A DNA stretch of 64,000 nt from JBBIJO01 sp037445895 (GTDB lineage Bacteria; Bacteroidota; Ignavibacteria; Kapaibacteriales; UBA2268): NCBI GenBank assembly GCA_037445895.1, contig JBBIJO010000006.1, positions 60,346 to 124,345 of the forward strand. The letters are read 5' to 3'. How positions within the stretch are numbered: position 1 is the stretch's first letter; each line of letters starts with the position of its first letter. Both the position numbers and the translations under genes were made by a program. This document shows positions 43,446 to 51,565 of the stretch, in pieces. Under the pieces are notes generated by a model. The model did no database searches and was not told the DNA's origin. It saw only the letters and a program-made list of their open reading frames with translations.

Positions 43446-43500
43446 CCACTTTACCCCACTTTTTATAAATATTATGGTTAATTGTTCCACTTTTACCCAC
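43446..43500 (-). promoter_or_regulatory. Four MraZ-box-like repeats upstream of mraZ
   Basis: On the minus strand GTGG occurs at 43500-43497, 43490-43487, 43459-43456 and 43449-43446. Spacings are 10, 31 and 10 bases, so all four lie on about one face of the helix. The proximal pair ends 2 bases before the mraZ ATG. MraZ is known to bind direct TGGG-type repeats of about 10-base period; autorepression is the likely role. Pairs rather than three consecutive boxes is a variation. Confidence 0.75.
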
Positions 43501-43617
43501 TACAAAATTAAACAAATTTTTATAATTCCAAATATTTTTTGAATTTTTTTTCAAATCGAATTATTATTTTCTAACCTACCAGAAAAATCAATAGTTTACG
43601 AATGGTAATTTTTTGAT

Positions 43618-43647
43618 GGAAAGAAGAACCCCACTCTTTAGTGGGGC
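43618..43647 (-). terminator. Terminator after cydB
   Basis: Perfect 7-bp stem CCCCACT (43629-43635) / AGTGGGG (43640-43646) with loop CTTT, 36 bases past the cydB stop. On the minus strand the stem is followed by TTCTTCTTT. It separates the cydAB transcript from mraZ-rsmH. The TGGGG in this stem is also MraZ-box-like but lies outside the phased array. Confidence 0.75.
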
Positions 43648-43681
43648 TTTGATTAAGAAATGAAAATATTTGTGTGCGGAT

Positions 43682-44698
43682 TTAATAGTTTAAGTCTTCG
43701 ACCTTAACTTTTCCGCGAAATACCCAGTAGATTCCTGCTGTATATGCAAGAACAAACGGAACACCAATCGCTGCAATGATTAGCATAATTGACAAAGTTT
43801 TCTGCGACGAAGCGCCATTGTAAATTGTCAGACTGAATTCCGAATTGGGATTGGATGCTACAATGTTTGGAAAAATTCCTACTGCGAATAGCGTTAGGAG
43901 TGCTGCAATGCTGGCACACGATGAGATGAAAGCCCACCCGTAGCGTTTGTGGTGAATTTCGCGTGGAATATTTGCAATTGCAAGCATATTTAGTAATGGA
44001 ATGATAAAGAGTATTGGATACTCTTTGAAATGTTGTGTCATATTCGGAACATAGACAAGGGTTACCATTGTTGTTGTTACGTAGCATATAACGAAGAAAA
44101 TGATAGTGTTGTTTACCCATCCACGAACCTTTTGGTTCAAATTTCCTTCGGTTTTTAGAACAAGGAAAATAGCCCCATGCATTATAAAAAGCGAAACAGT
44201 TGTAATTCCAACAATCAAAGTATAGGGGGTAAGCAAAGTCCAGAAACTCCCAACGAATTCATGGGATTGATTCAATGGAACACCAATTATTATGTTGCCC
44301 ATAGCAATTCCAAGAAGTAACGCGATTACGTAGCTTGAGATGGAAAAAGCGATGTCCCAACTCCCACGCCATCGTGGACTTTCGCGTTTGCTACGGAATT
44401 CAATTGCAATTGCACGAAACACAAGAACAGCAAGTAGGAGGAAAAGAGCCATATAGAAACCCGAAAAGACTGTTGCATAAACTTCGGGGAAGGCTGCGAA
44501 GAGTGCTCCACCGCCTGTTATTAACCAAACTTCATTTCCATCCCAAACAGGTCCAATTGAATTTAAAAATGTCCTTCGTTCAAAGTCTTCTTTGACAAAA
44601 AGATGGAGAGCCCCAACTCCTAAATCGAAACCATCGAGGATAGCATATCCTGCAAATAAAACCCCAATTAGAATAAACCAAATAGTATTTAAATCCAT
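43682..44698 (-). CDS. cydB: Cytochrome bd oxidase subunit II
   Basis: Membrane subunit II of the bd-type quinol oxidase, 338 residues, about eight helices. Seen: FAGYAILDGFDLGVGALHLF, NSIGPVWDGNEVWLITGGGA and FAAFPEVYATVFSGFYMALF, all family hallmarks. AAGGAGG precedes the ATG. It follows cydA by 24 bases. No small cydX-type ORF was found after it. Confidence 0.97.
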   Translation of the reverse strand: MDLNTIWFILIGVLFAGYAILDGFDLGVGALHLFVKEDFERRTFLNSIGPVWDGNEVWLITGGGALFAAFPEVYATVFSGFYMALFLLLAVLVFRAIAIEFRSKRESPRWRGSWDIAFSISSYVIALLLGIAMGNIIIGVPLNQSHEFVGSFWTLLTPYTLIVGITTVSLFIMHGAIFLVLKTEGNLNQKVRGWVNNTIIFFVICYVTTTMVTLVYVPNMTQHFKEYPILFIIPLLNMLAIANIPREIHHKRYGWAFISSCASIAALLTLFAVGIFPNIVASNPNSEFSLTIYNGASSQKTLSIMLIIAAIGVPFVLAYTAGIYWVFRGKVKVEDLNY

Positions 44699-44722
44699 AC
44701 GGATAACCTCCTTCCTTTAACT

Positions 44723-46102
44723 TTATTGTAACAAAGATTTCTGTTTAGCATAGATACCATTTTCGGTAGGTTCGAGAGGACCTTGCTTGATTTTTCTGTC
44801 GAGAAGAAAGAGGAAGAGAACAAATATTAAAAGATATATTAATGTGAAAAGAATTAAAGAAAACCAAACACTTCCCAGCGAAAGGTTCTTCGAAATTGCG
44901 TCGGAAGTTCGCAATAAACCGTAAACAATCCAAGGTTGACGTCCAACTTCCGCTGTTATCCAACCTGCTTGGTTCGCAATATGAGGCAATATCACGGATA
45001 CAACAAGTATCCACAAAAACCATTTAGCATTCCAAAGTTTACCGGAAATCCATAAGTATAAGCCTATTAATCCAAGCAAAATAAAAATTATACCAATTGC
45101 AATCATAATATGGAAGGATTGAAACACAAGATTTACCGGCGGTCTATCTTCTGGCTTAAACTTATCCAAGCCTGTAACAGATTTCGATGCATCGGAATGG
45201 ACAAGCCAGCTTAAAAGGCCAGGGATAGCAATCCCATATTTTACTTCCTGCTTTTGTTCATCGACCCAACCCAAGATATGCATTGGTGCAGGAGAATCGG
45301 AATTAAAATGTCCTTCTATTGCTGCAAGTTTCGCAGGTTGGTTTTTAGCCACTCCAACGGCACTCATATGCCCAGTTAGTAGTTGTAGTATAGATGCGAT
45401 AATAACAATTGTAAGCCCAACTTTAATGGATGATTTTGCCTCTTCAATATGACGATTTTTGATGATGTAGTATGCTGAAATGCTCAAAATAAGGAAAGCA
45501 CCTGTTAGCCAAGCTCCAAAAACTGTGTGGGTTAAACGGTCGATAGTTGAAGGATTGAACACAACTTGCCAGAAATCGACGATTTCGGCTCGCGCAACAA
45601 GTTCCCCCCCGATTTCACGAACTACTATATGGTGACCTGCTGGGGTTTGTTGCCAAGAATTTGCAACAAGAATCCAAACAGCGCTGAAATGAGCACCAAA
45701 TGCAACAAGTATTGTCGAAATAAAATGAGTTCGAGGTTTCACTTTGTTCCATCCGAAGAGTAATATAGCAAGAAATCCCGATTCGAGGAAAAATGCAAAG
45801 ACGCCTTCGGCAGCAAGAGCGCTTCCGAACACATCCCCAACAAAACGCGAATAAGTAGCCCAATTCGTTCCAAATTGAAATTCCATAACAATACCCGACG
45901 CTACCCCCATCGCGAAAACGATACCGAAAATCTTCACCCAAAATCGAGTTAAGTTTTCCCAGAACGTGTCTTTTGTTTTCAGATACATACCCTCCATAAT
46001 AACAAGGGCAACGCCCAAACCAATGCTCATCGGAGGATAAAGAAAATGGAAAGCGGCAGTAATGGCAAATTGAATGCGAGAGAGCATTTCTACTTCATAC
46101 AT
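44723..46102 (-). CDS. cydA: Cytochrome bd oxidase subunit I
   Basis: Haem-bearing subunit I of a bd quinol oxidase that reduces O2 to water with high affinity. 459 residues. Seen: MLSRIQFAITAAFHFLYPPM with the haem ligand His, EFQFGTNWATYSRFVGDVFG, the Q-loop EDRPPVNL region kept short, and GRQPWIVYGLLRTSDA. AGGAGG lies 5 bases before the ATG at 46102, favouring that start over Met6. The short Q-loop is the non-E. coli type. RSH lies 60 bases upstream on the same strand; cydAB may have its own promoter there. Confidence 0.97.
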   Translation of the reverse strand: MYEVEMLSRIQFAITAAFHFLYPPMSIGLGVALVIMEGMYLKTKDTFWENLTRFWVKIFGIVFAMGVASGIVMEFQFGTNWATYSRFVGDVFGSALAAEGVFAFFLESGFLAILLFGWNKVKPRTHFISTILVAFGAHFSAVWILVANSWQQTPAGHHIVVREIGGELVARAEIVDFWQVVFNPSTIDRLTHTVFGAWLTGAFLILSISAYYIIKNRHIEEAKSSIKVGLTIVIIASILQLLTGHMSAVGVAKNQPAKLAAIEGHFNSDSPAPMHILGWVDEQKQEVKYGIAIPGLLSWLVHSDASKSVTGLDKFKPEDRPPVNLVFQSFHIMIAIGIIFILLGLIGLYLWISGKLWNAKWFLWILVVSVILPHIANQAGWITAEVGRQPWIVYGLLRTSDAISKNLSLGSVWFSLILFTLIYLLIFVLFLFLLDRKIKQGPLEPTENGIYAKQKSLLQ

Positions 46103-46162
46103 AAATTCCTCCTAAAATTAGAACATTCTTCGAAAACGCATCATAAGTGTTACTAAATCAGT

Positions 46163-48178
46163 TTATAATATTTTAATATTTTTTATTCCCTCAATATTCG
46201 CAAGGTTCGAAAAAAAGACATTAAATTGTTCAACCGAGGCATATTCGATTACCAACGCTCCGTTGAACTCGTTGCTATCCAAGGGATTGACCTTTAATTG
46301 AATATCAGTGAAGTTCATATTTAAATTGCGTGCAATTTCTGCAATTGCAGCGTTAATCCCAACACGATTGCTTCCGGAAATTGATAGCTTTTTTGTTCCC
46401 TTTTGTTTAGATTTGTCTGTGGCTTCGTTTGCAGTTGCTTGAAAATGCTTTTTTAATGAATTGTATGCGTATAGGGTAAAAACATAATCCATTGAATCCG
46501 GTGAAAGCGTTGGGGTTTCTCCTAAAATTATTTCCACTTTATCGCCGTTGTGAAGGATGTAGTTCAAAGGCACAGTTTTCGGTGTTTGGCTTTCGCTCGA
46601 TACTACTTTTGCAGTAATGTATAAAAGTGCTTTATTTCTGAAAGATTTGAAAGCAAGATCGAGCGGGATAGAACCTTTGGGAAGGAAATATGTATTGTTG
46701 TCGTTGAACAATGTTACGTAAACATATTCATTAGGAGATAATTTGTTCGAGAGTGAAAGAAGAATATCTACTTTGTTCGGGGTAGGAATATTTTCTCTTA
46801 TTAGATGGGCAAGGATGTCGAGGAACGATTGATATTCACTTGGGTCATTAAATTTATAGAACTCGCGATTGAATCTCCTTTGTATATTAAGATTCCTATC
46901 CTTTTTCGATAGTTCGGTGTGTTCGGCTACTATCTCCAACTCAAATTGCTTATTATCGCTTGTGGCTAAAATGTATCGAGCCAATGTTAGTTTGTTGGTT
47001 TCCTCTAAAAGCCTTTGCCGAAGTATGGGCGGAGGTTCGTTTTTCTCGAAATATTTAAAATTTGTTTTGAGGGCATTTTCGATATCGGGGAGCGATAAAT
47101 TTTGGAAAGTCGAAGCCGACGAGACCAAAACAGGATAATAGTGGTTATAGTCGGATTTGACTTTAACAATGTCTGGTTTCGAGGCTTCATACAATTCGAA
47201 AAGTGTCTTGTGGTTTGCAACAAATGTTAAATTTGGAAAATGAGATTTAAAGAACTCCTCCAATTTATATTCTATGGCAAACTTTAGGAAATTTTTGTGT
47301 TCTTGCGAATGAAGGGTTTTAAGTTTATCGTATATTTGTCGTGCATCTTTTTGATTGTTTGCTACGATATGAAAGAGACACCAATCCCGCATCGGACCAC
47401 TCAAGTATTCAAAACCAAATCCTTTAAGAAGAGGCACGTAAACGTTGATAGTTTGTTCGGCAATTTGTTTCCTTCTTTCTGGGTTTTTTATTCCATAGAG
47501 GGTTAAGATATTGTGGAAGCGGTCGGCTAGTTTTACGAGAAAAATTTTAGGATTTCGAGCACCCATTTCAAAGATTTTATATAGAGTTGCAAGTTCTTGT
47601 TCATCATAGTTAAGCTTATGGTCAACGGAAATCTGATGCTTTTCTTTCAAATCTTCTGTTTTCGTAATCTTTGTAACGCCATCGACAATTTGAGCGATTT
47701 CCGAATCGAAAAGCTTTTCGATATCCTTTATGGTAATTAAGTGGGGTTTGTCTTCTGGTGAATCGTGGAGTAATGCGGCTGTAACGGTTTTGGGGTCGTC
47801 GAAGTGAAACTTTGTCATTATTAAGTCTGCGGTTTCGAGGAAATGAGTATAGAACATACTGCCATCACCTCGTTTATCATCCTTGAACAAAGAATAAACC
47901 AAATCCAACGCTTCGTCGAGCATCCTTTTTGCACGTATATTATATGTGTTGATGAGTGATTGTGCGCAAGTTCTTTGGAAAATTTCTTTATCGGTCGGAA
48001 AATCGCCAGTGTATTTTGGAGAGTATTCAAACGAAATGATACTGTCTTTAATTGATATGTCTTCTGTCGTTACCTCAGTTTCTTCGCCTGTTCCCCGCTG
48101 TTTTTTGGTTTCTATTATTTTGTTGTCTATTACGTCTTTTTTTCGACTATCGGCATCTTTTTTGGAATTAATATCCAT
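46163..48178 (-). CDS. RSH family (p)ppGpp hydrolase with degenerate synthetase
   Basis: RelA/SpoT homologue of 671 residues. The HD hydrolase domain (about 95-235) is intact: H112, HD at 138-139 followed by ED at 142-143 in LLHDSPEDKP, and D219 in VKLADRFHN. The region 265-470, where the synthetase should be, has none of its usual motifs (no KxxxS..KM loop, no D-x-x-A-x-R, no YKSLH); only ELEIVAEHTEL near 413-423 is reminiscent of its end. A TGS domain follows (about 484-552) and a C-terminal ACT domain (about 596-671). It should degrade but not make (p)ppGpp. The N-terminal 50 residues are Lys/Glu-rich and disordered. Confidence 0.85.
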   Translation of the reverse strand: MDINSKKDADSRKKDVIDNKIIETKKQRGTGEETEVTTEDISIKDSIISFEYSPKYTGDFPTDKEIFQRTCAQSLINTYNIRAKRMLDEALDLVYSLFKDDKRGDGSMFYTHFLETADLIMTKFHFDDPKTVTAALLHDSPEDKPHLITIKDIEKLFDSEIAQIVDGVTKITKTEDLKEKHQISVDHKLNYDEQELATLYKIFEMGARNPKIFLVKLADRFHNILTLYGIKNPERRKQIAEQTINVYVPLLKGFGFEYLSGPMRDWCLFHIVANNQKDARQIYDKLKTLHSQEHKNFLKFAIEYKLEEFFKSHFPNLTFVANHKTLFELYEASKPDIVKVKSDYNHYYPVLVSSASTFQNLSLPDIENALKTNFKYFEKNEPPPILRQRLLEETNKLTLARYILATSDNKQFELEIVAEHTELSKKDRNLNIQRRFNREFYKFNDPSEYQSFLDILAHLIRENIPTPNKVDILLSLSNKLSPNEYVYVTLFNDNNTYFLPKGSIPLDLAFKSFRNKALLYITAKVVSSESQTPKTVPLNYILHNGDKVEIILGETPTLSPDSMDYVFTLYAYNSLKKHFQATANEATDKSKQKGTKKLSISGSNRVGINAAIAEIARNLNMNFTDIQLKVNPLDSNEFNGALVIEYASVEQFNVFFSNLANIEGIKNIKIL

Positions 48179-48238
48179 ATTTTTTTAAATTGCTGTGTAA
48201 TTAAAATAGTAATTTAATGTTTTTAAATTTAATAAAAA

Positions 48239-49279
48239 ATGGATATTTCAAGAAGAACATTTGTAGGCTCTACTTTGCTTTCGCTAACATTTTTTAAGTT
48301 TGCATCCTATGCAAAAATAAATGGGAGCACGAATATGTTGAAACCTAAACCATTGAAAGAAGGAGATTTGGTAGGAATCGTAGCTCCGGGAACGGCTGTC
48401 CCAAACCCAGATGAATTACAAAAAGCCACAGAAATTTTTCGCTTGCTTAATCTCCGATATGTAATTTCCCCAAATTTATTGCGAGGCTCTAACTATAAAA
48501 GCCGTTCCATCGGTGAAAGGCTCGACGATTTAATGCAAATGTTTACCAACCCCGAAGTAAAAGCTATTTTTTGCATTCGTGGAGGTTATGGTTCCGGACA
48601 ACTTTTAAATCAGATTGATTATTCGCAAATTCAGAAAAATCCAAAAATATTTGTTGGGTATAGCGATATAACAGCGTTGCATATTGCTTTTAATCGATTT
48701 GCAAATCTTGTTACCTACCACGGGCCTGTGCTATTGTCATCTTTTACGGAATATACTTTCGAGAATTTGAAGCAGATACTGTTTGGACGGAATCCTGCAC
48801 CCTTAATTCAAAATCCTAAAAATAAAGTAGGTGTCCGTGAATCGCATCCTATTCGACCAATTAATAAAGGGGCGACAGAAGGAGTGGTTATTGGAGGGAA
48901 TCTCTCTATAATATCTTCGCTTGTTGGAACTCCTTTCGAATTCAATTTTTCGAATTCAATTTTATTGCTCGAAGATGTTGGCGAAGAACCATACAGAATC
49001 GATAGAATGTTGAATCAGTTGCGATTAGCTGGAAAATTTGAACAAATAAATGGAATTATTTTTGGTGAATGCAACGACTGCACTCCAAGAGAATCGCAAG
49101 TTTGGGACTTTTCGTTGGGAGAGGTATTGGATTTTTATTTCAAACCTTTAAATAAGCCTGCATTCTATGGATTGGCTTTTGGTCATACTTCGGACCAGGC
49201 AACAATTCCTTTAGGATTAAAAGCAATTTGTGATGCCGATTCAGGAACATTAAAGTATCTTGAATCAGTTTTCGATTAA
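48239..49279 (+). CDS. LD-carboxypeptidase (S66), probable Tat export
   Basis: Peptidase S66 (LdcA-like) that trims the terminal D-Ala from murein tetrapeptides, 346 residues. The N terminus MDISRRTFVGSTLLSLTFF has the twin-arginine pattern SRRTF followed by a hydrophobic stretch, so the enzyme is likely exported folded rather than cytoplasmic like E. coli LdcA. Core motifs: GDLVGIVAPGTAV, CIRGGYGSGQLL, the nucleophile Ser in VGYSDITALH, and AFGHTSDQATIPLG with the catalytic His; the Glu lies in the segment LLLEDVGEEPYRID. Divergent from the RSH gene. Confidence 0.88.
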   Translation: MDISRRTFVGSTLLSLTFFKFASYAKINGSTNMLKPKPLKEGDLVGIVAPGTAVPNPDELQKATEIFRLLNLRYVISPNLLRGSNYKSRSIGERLDDLMQMFTNPEVKAIFCIRGGYGSGQLLNQIDYSQIQKNPKIFVGYSDITALHIAFNRFANLVTYHGPVLLSSFTEYTFENLKQILFGRNPAPLIQNPKNKVGVRESHPIRPINKGATEGVVIGGNLSIISSLVGTPFEFNFSNSILLLEDVGEEPYRIDRMLNQLRLAGKFEQINGIIFGECNDCTPRESQVWDFSLGEVLDFYFKPLNKPAFYGLAFGHTSDQATIPLGLKAICDADSGTLKYLESVFD

Positions 49280-49299
49280 TATATTGCTAATCATAAACC

Positions 49300-51447
49300 T
49301 TACTCGCCGACCTTTATAAATTTTTGTGTAATCGTACGATACTTTGTTGATAGTTTTATGAAATATACCCCTTGTTGAAGTTTTATGCTATTGTTTGTTG
49401 TAAGGTTCCAGCCTATATTGTGTGTGCCTGCGGCGAGATACATTTTTTCGAAACTTTTGACTCGATTCCCAAAAGAATCATAAATGTCGATTGTAACAAT
49501 ATCTTCCTGGGATAGTTCAATCGATATGTTCAAATTATTTGCTGCAGGATTAGGGGCAACAACAAGAACAGCCGAAGCAGGTCTATTGTTTTCTACCGAG
49601 GTTATCTTAGCATTTTGGATGATTCCGCGACTAAGCTTAGAGAAAGTTCCCGAATTGCTTTCGATAATCTTGACAGAACGCACCATATAATAAACTGTTC
49701 CTTCGTAGAGCGACGAGTCGATAAAGTATGTTTCTTCGATTGGGGAATTATTTAAAAGGGTGAATTCCCCATTTCGGTCGTATGAACGATAAATGTAATA
49801 ACCTTTGACTGTTTCCTGGGGTGCGTCCCAACTTAAATGAACAAATTCTCCGGCTGGTTGAACTACGCCAAGGTTCGCTGGCGAAGGAACTTCCGCCGGA
49901 TAAAGTGTCAAAGTTGGGTCTCCTAACAGTGAAATATGGATTTGATATAAACCTTGAGTGCTTATGTAATAATTAGTTCCATTGAAACTATATGCGGGTG
50001 CTAAATAATTAGTATAATTATTTTGTGTGAGCTTTGTTGAATATCCGATTGATAAATTTCCTGCTAAGTTATGAAAATACCAATGCGGGAATCCTGCCCA
50101 CGAGCAAGTAAGGATTGATGGATTCGATGCTAATGCAGCGCGTTGGAAATTATCACGAGAATCCCAATCGCCGAAATACGAACCAAACAACATCGTAAAA
50201 ACAGCATTTACAGGATTGCCAACAAAGTCGTCGGTTGAACCTATGCCTCCTGCACTCGTATATGTTCCTCCCCCACATCCATACGCCCAGACATAAGAAT
50301 CGGTTTTGAGTGTCGAAAACCAATCTTTTACGTCAATATTGCTGGGACCGAGAAGGACAGCGAAATTACGATATCCACTCGAGGCAAAAGCATTTAAATA
50401 TCGGTTCGCTCCAAAATTATCATCGACGAGTCCCCTTCGTTCGGGTGTAAGTTCCCCTATTTTGTAACTGTGATTTTTGTTCAAGTATTGCCTAATTAAT
50501 TCGATTTCGCTTTGCGAAAACTTTGGCATATTATAGAAGTCGATTCTTCCAACGGCAAGGTCAATTGGGTTACCGCCTGGACTCGAAGGGTCGAATTTTC
50601 CATCGCCTGCGATATTTCTATTCCGTGCATCGGAAGCATTCGAATTATTAACGCTATAATCGGTCCAAAAATCCTCGTATAGGCTTCCATAATACATATC
50701 GCTTGGCCAAGCGCCAAAGTGGTTGCTGTGTCCATCGGGTGCAATTTCCCCTGAATAGGGAACGGGAACACGCCCAATAAGAACGATAGTGTTGAGCTTA
50801 GCCGGATCCTTACCATATTCTTCGAGTATTATTTCTTTTACTTGTTTAACTTTAACTGGGTCGAAAGTTTCAGCACGAGGAACATACCGCCGAACGACGC
50901 TCCAGCCCTCGCTAATTAAGTCGTTTTCGAAGGTTTGCAACTCTATTCCGATATCCGACGCGATTGTTTCGTCAACTAATATTAAAGCTTTGCCAAGAGA
51001 ATGTCGAGGAGCAACGTTAACTCCCGTGTGCTCGTAACCAATCCCAATGAAAAATGTGAGAATAGTGGTGTCGTATAGTGTGCCGTCGGGTCGTTGCACA
51101 GTAAAGTCTGCGTATGCTTGGTAGTAGGCTCGAACTTCGTATTCATATTCGTTCCCAATCTCGATGTTTGAATCTTCGAAAGAAAGTTGAGTTGAATCGA
51201 GACTTGCAATTGGAGTAGAAGGAAAACTTACGTTTCCGAAAAGCTTTTTTCGGATTTCATATCGATAGGCAAGAGGGTGTTTTTCCCAATTTAGAATAAT
51301 CTTTGGCGGATTGATTGAAGTTTTAGCCGAAAGCAAAACAGCCGCATCTTTGGACTGATTTTTTCTTACTGTTTGCGAGTAAGAAATTCCAAATACAACA
51401 AACAAAATAATAATGAATAATATAGTTCTGTTAAGTTTTGGTTTCAT
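49300..51447 (-). CDS. T9SS-secreted C25-like protein, probable non-peptidase
   Basis: 715 residues: signal peptide (about 1-24, ending ISYSQ), an Fn3-like domain, a large domain at about 135-500, another Fn3-like domain (about 540-610) and a T9SS type A sorting domain (PNPAANNLNISIEL onward). The large domain resembles gingipain-like C25 proteins (TIVLIGRVPVPYSG; DLAVGRIDFYNMP). In C25 a strand with GHG carries the His and a later one the Cys; here I read YGCGGG near residue 390 and MLFGSYFGDWD after it, so neither residue seems kept. A binding role is likelier than proteolysis, but the family match itself is by eye. Confidence 0.72.
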   Translation of the reverse strand: MKPKLNRTILFIIILFVVFGISYSQTVRKNQSKDAAVLLSAKTSINPPKIILNWEKHPLAYRYEIRKKLFGNVSFPSTPIASLDSTQLSFEDSNIEIGNEYEYEVRAYYQAYADFTVQRPDGTLYDTTILTFFIGIGYEHTGVNVAPRHSLGKALILVDETIASDIGIELQTFENDLISEGWSVVRRYVPRAETFDPVKVKQVKEIILEEYGKDPAKLNTIVLIGRVPVPYSGEIAPDGHSNHFGAWPSDMYYGSLYEDFWTDYSVNNSNASDARNRNIAGDGKFDPSSPGGNPIDLAVGRIDFYNMPKFSQSEIELIRQYLNKNHSYKIGELTPERRGLVDDNFGANRYLNAFASSGYRNFAVLLGPSNIDVKDWFSTLKTDSYVWAYGCGGGTYTSAGGIGSTDDFVGNPVNAVFTMLFGSYFGDWDSRDNFQRAALASNPSILTCSWAGFPHWYFHNLAGNLSIGYSTKLTQNNYTNYLAPAYSFNGTNYYISTQGLYQIHISLLGDPTLTLYPAEVPSPANLGVVQPAGEFVHLSWDAPQETVKGYYIYRSYDRNGEFTLLNNSPIEETYFIDSSLYEGTVYYMVRSVKIIESNSGTFSKLSRGIIQNAKITSVENNRPASAVLVVAPNPAANNLNISIELSQEDIVTIDIYDSFGNRVKSFEKMYLAAGTHNIGWNLTTNNSIKLQQGVYFIKLSTKYRTITQKFIKVGE

Positions 51448-51565
51448 AGCATACCTGTTATAAGTTTCAAATGGTAAATTAACAAAAATCTATGTAACAA
51501 TTTTTGGATTATTGTTATATTTTTTATAAATTAGAAAAAATTTTTGTAGAAATGGAGGAATTTGT

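Noticed and set aside
43501..43681. Possible cydX-like small gene after cydB
   Set aside because: I found no short hydrophobic ORF on the minus strand between the cydB stop and the mraZ promoter region.
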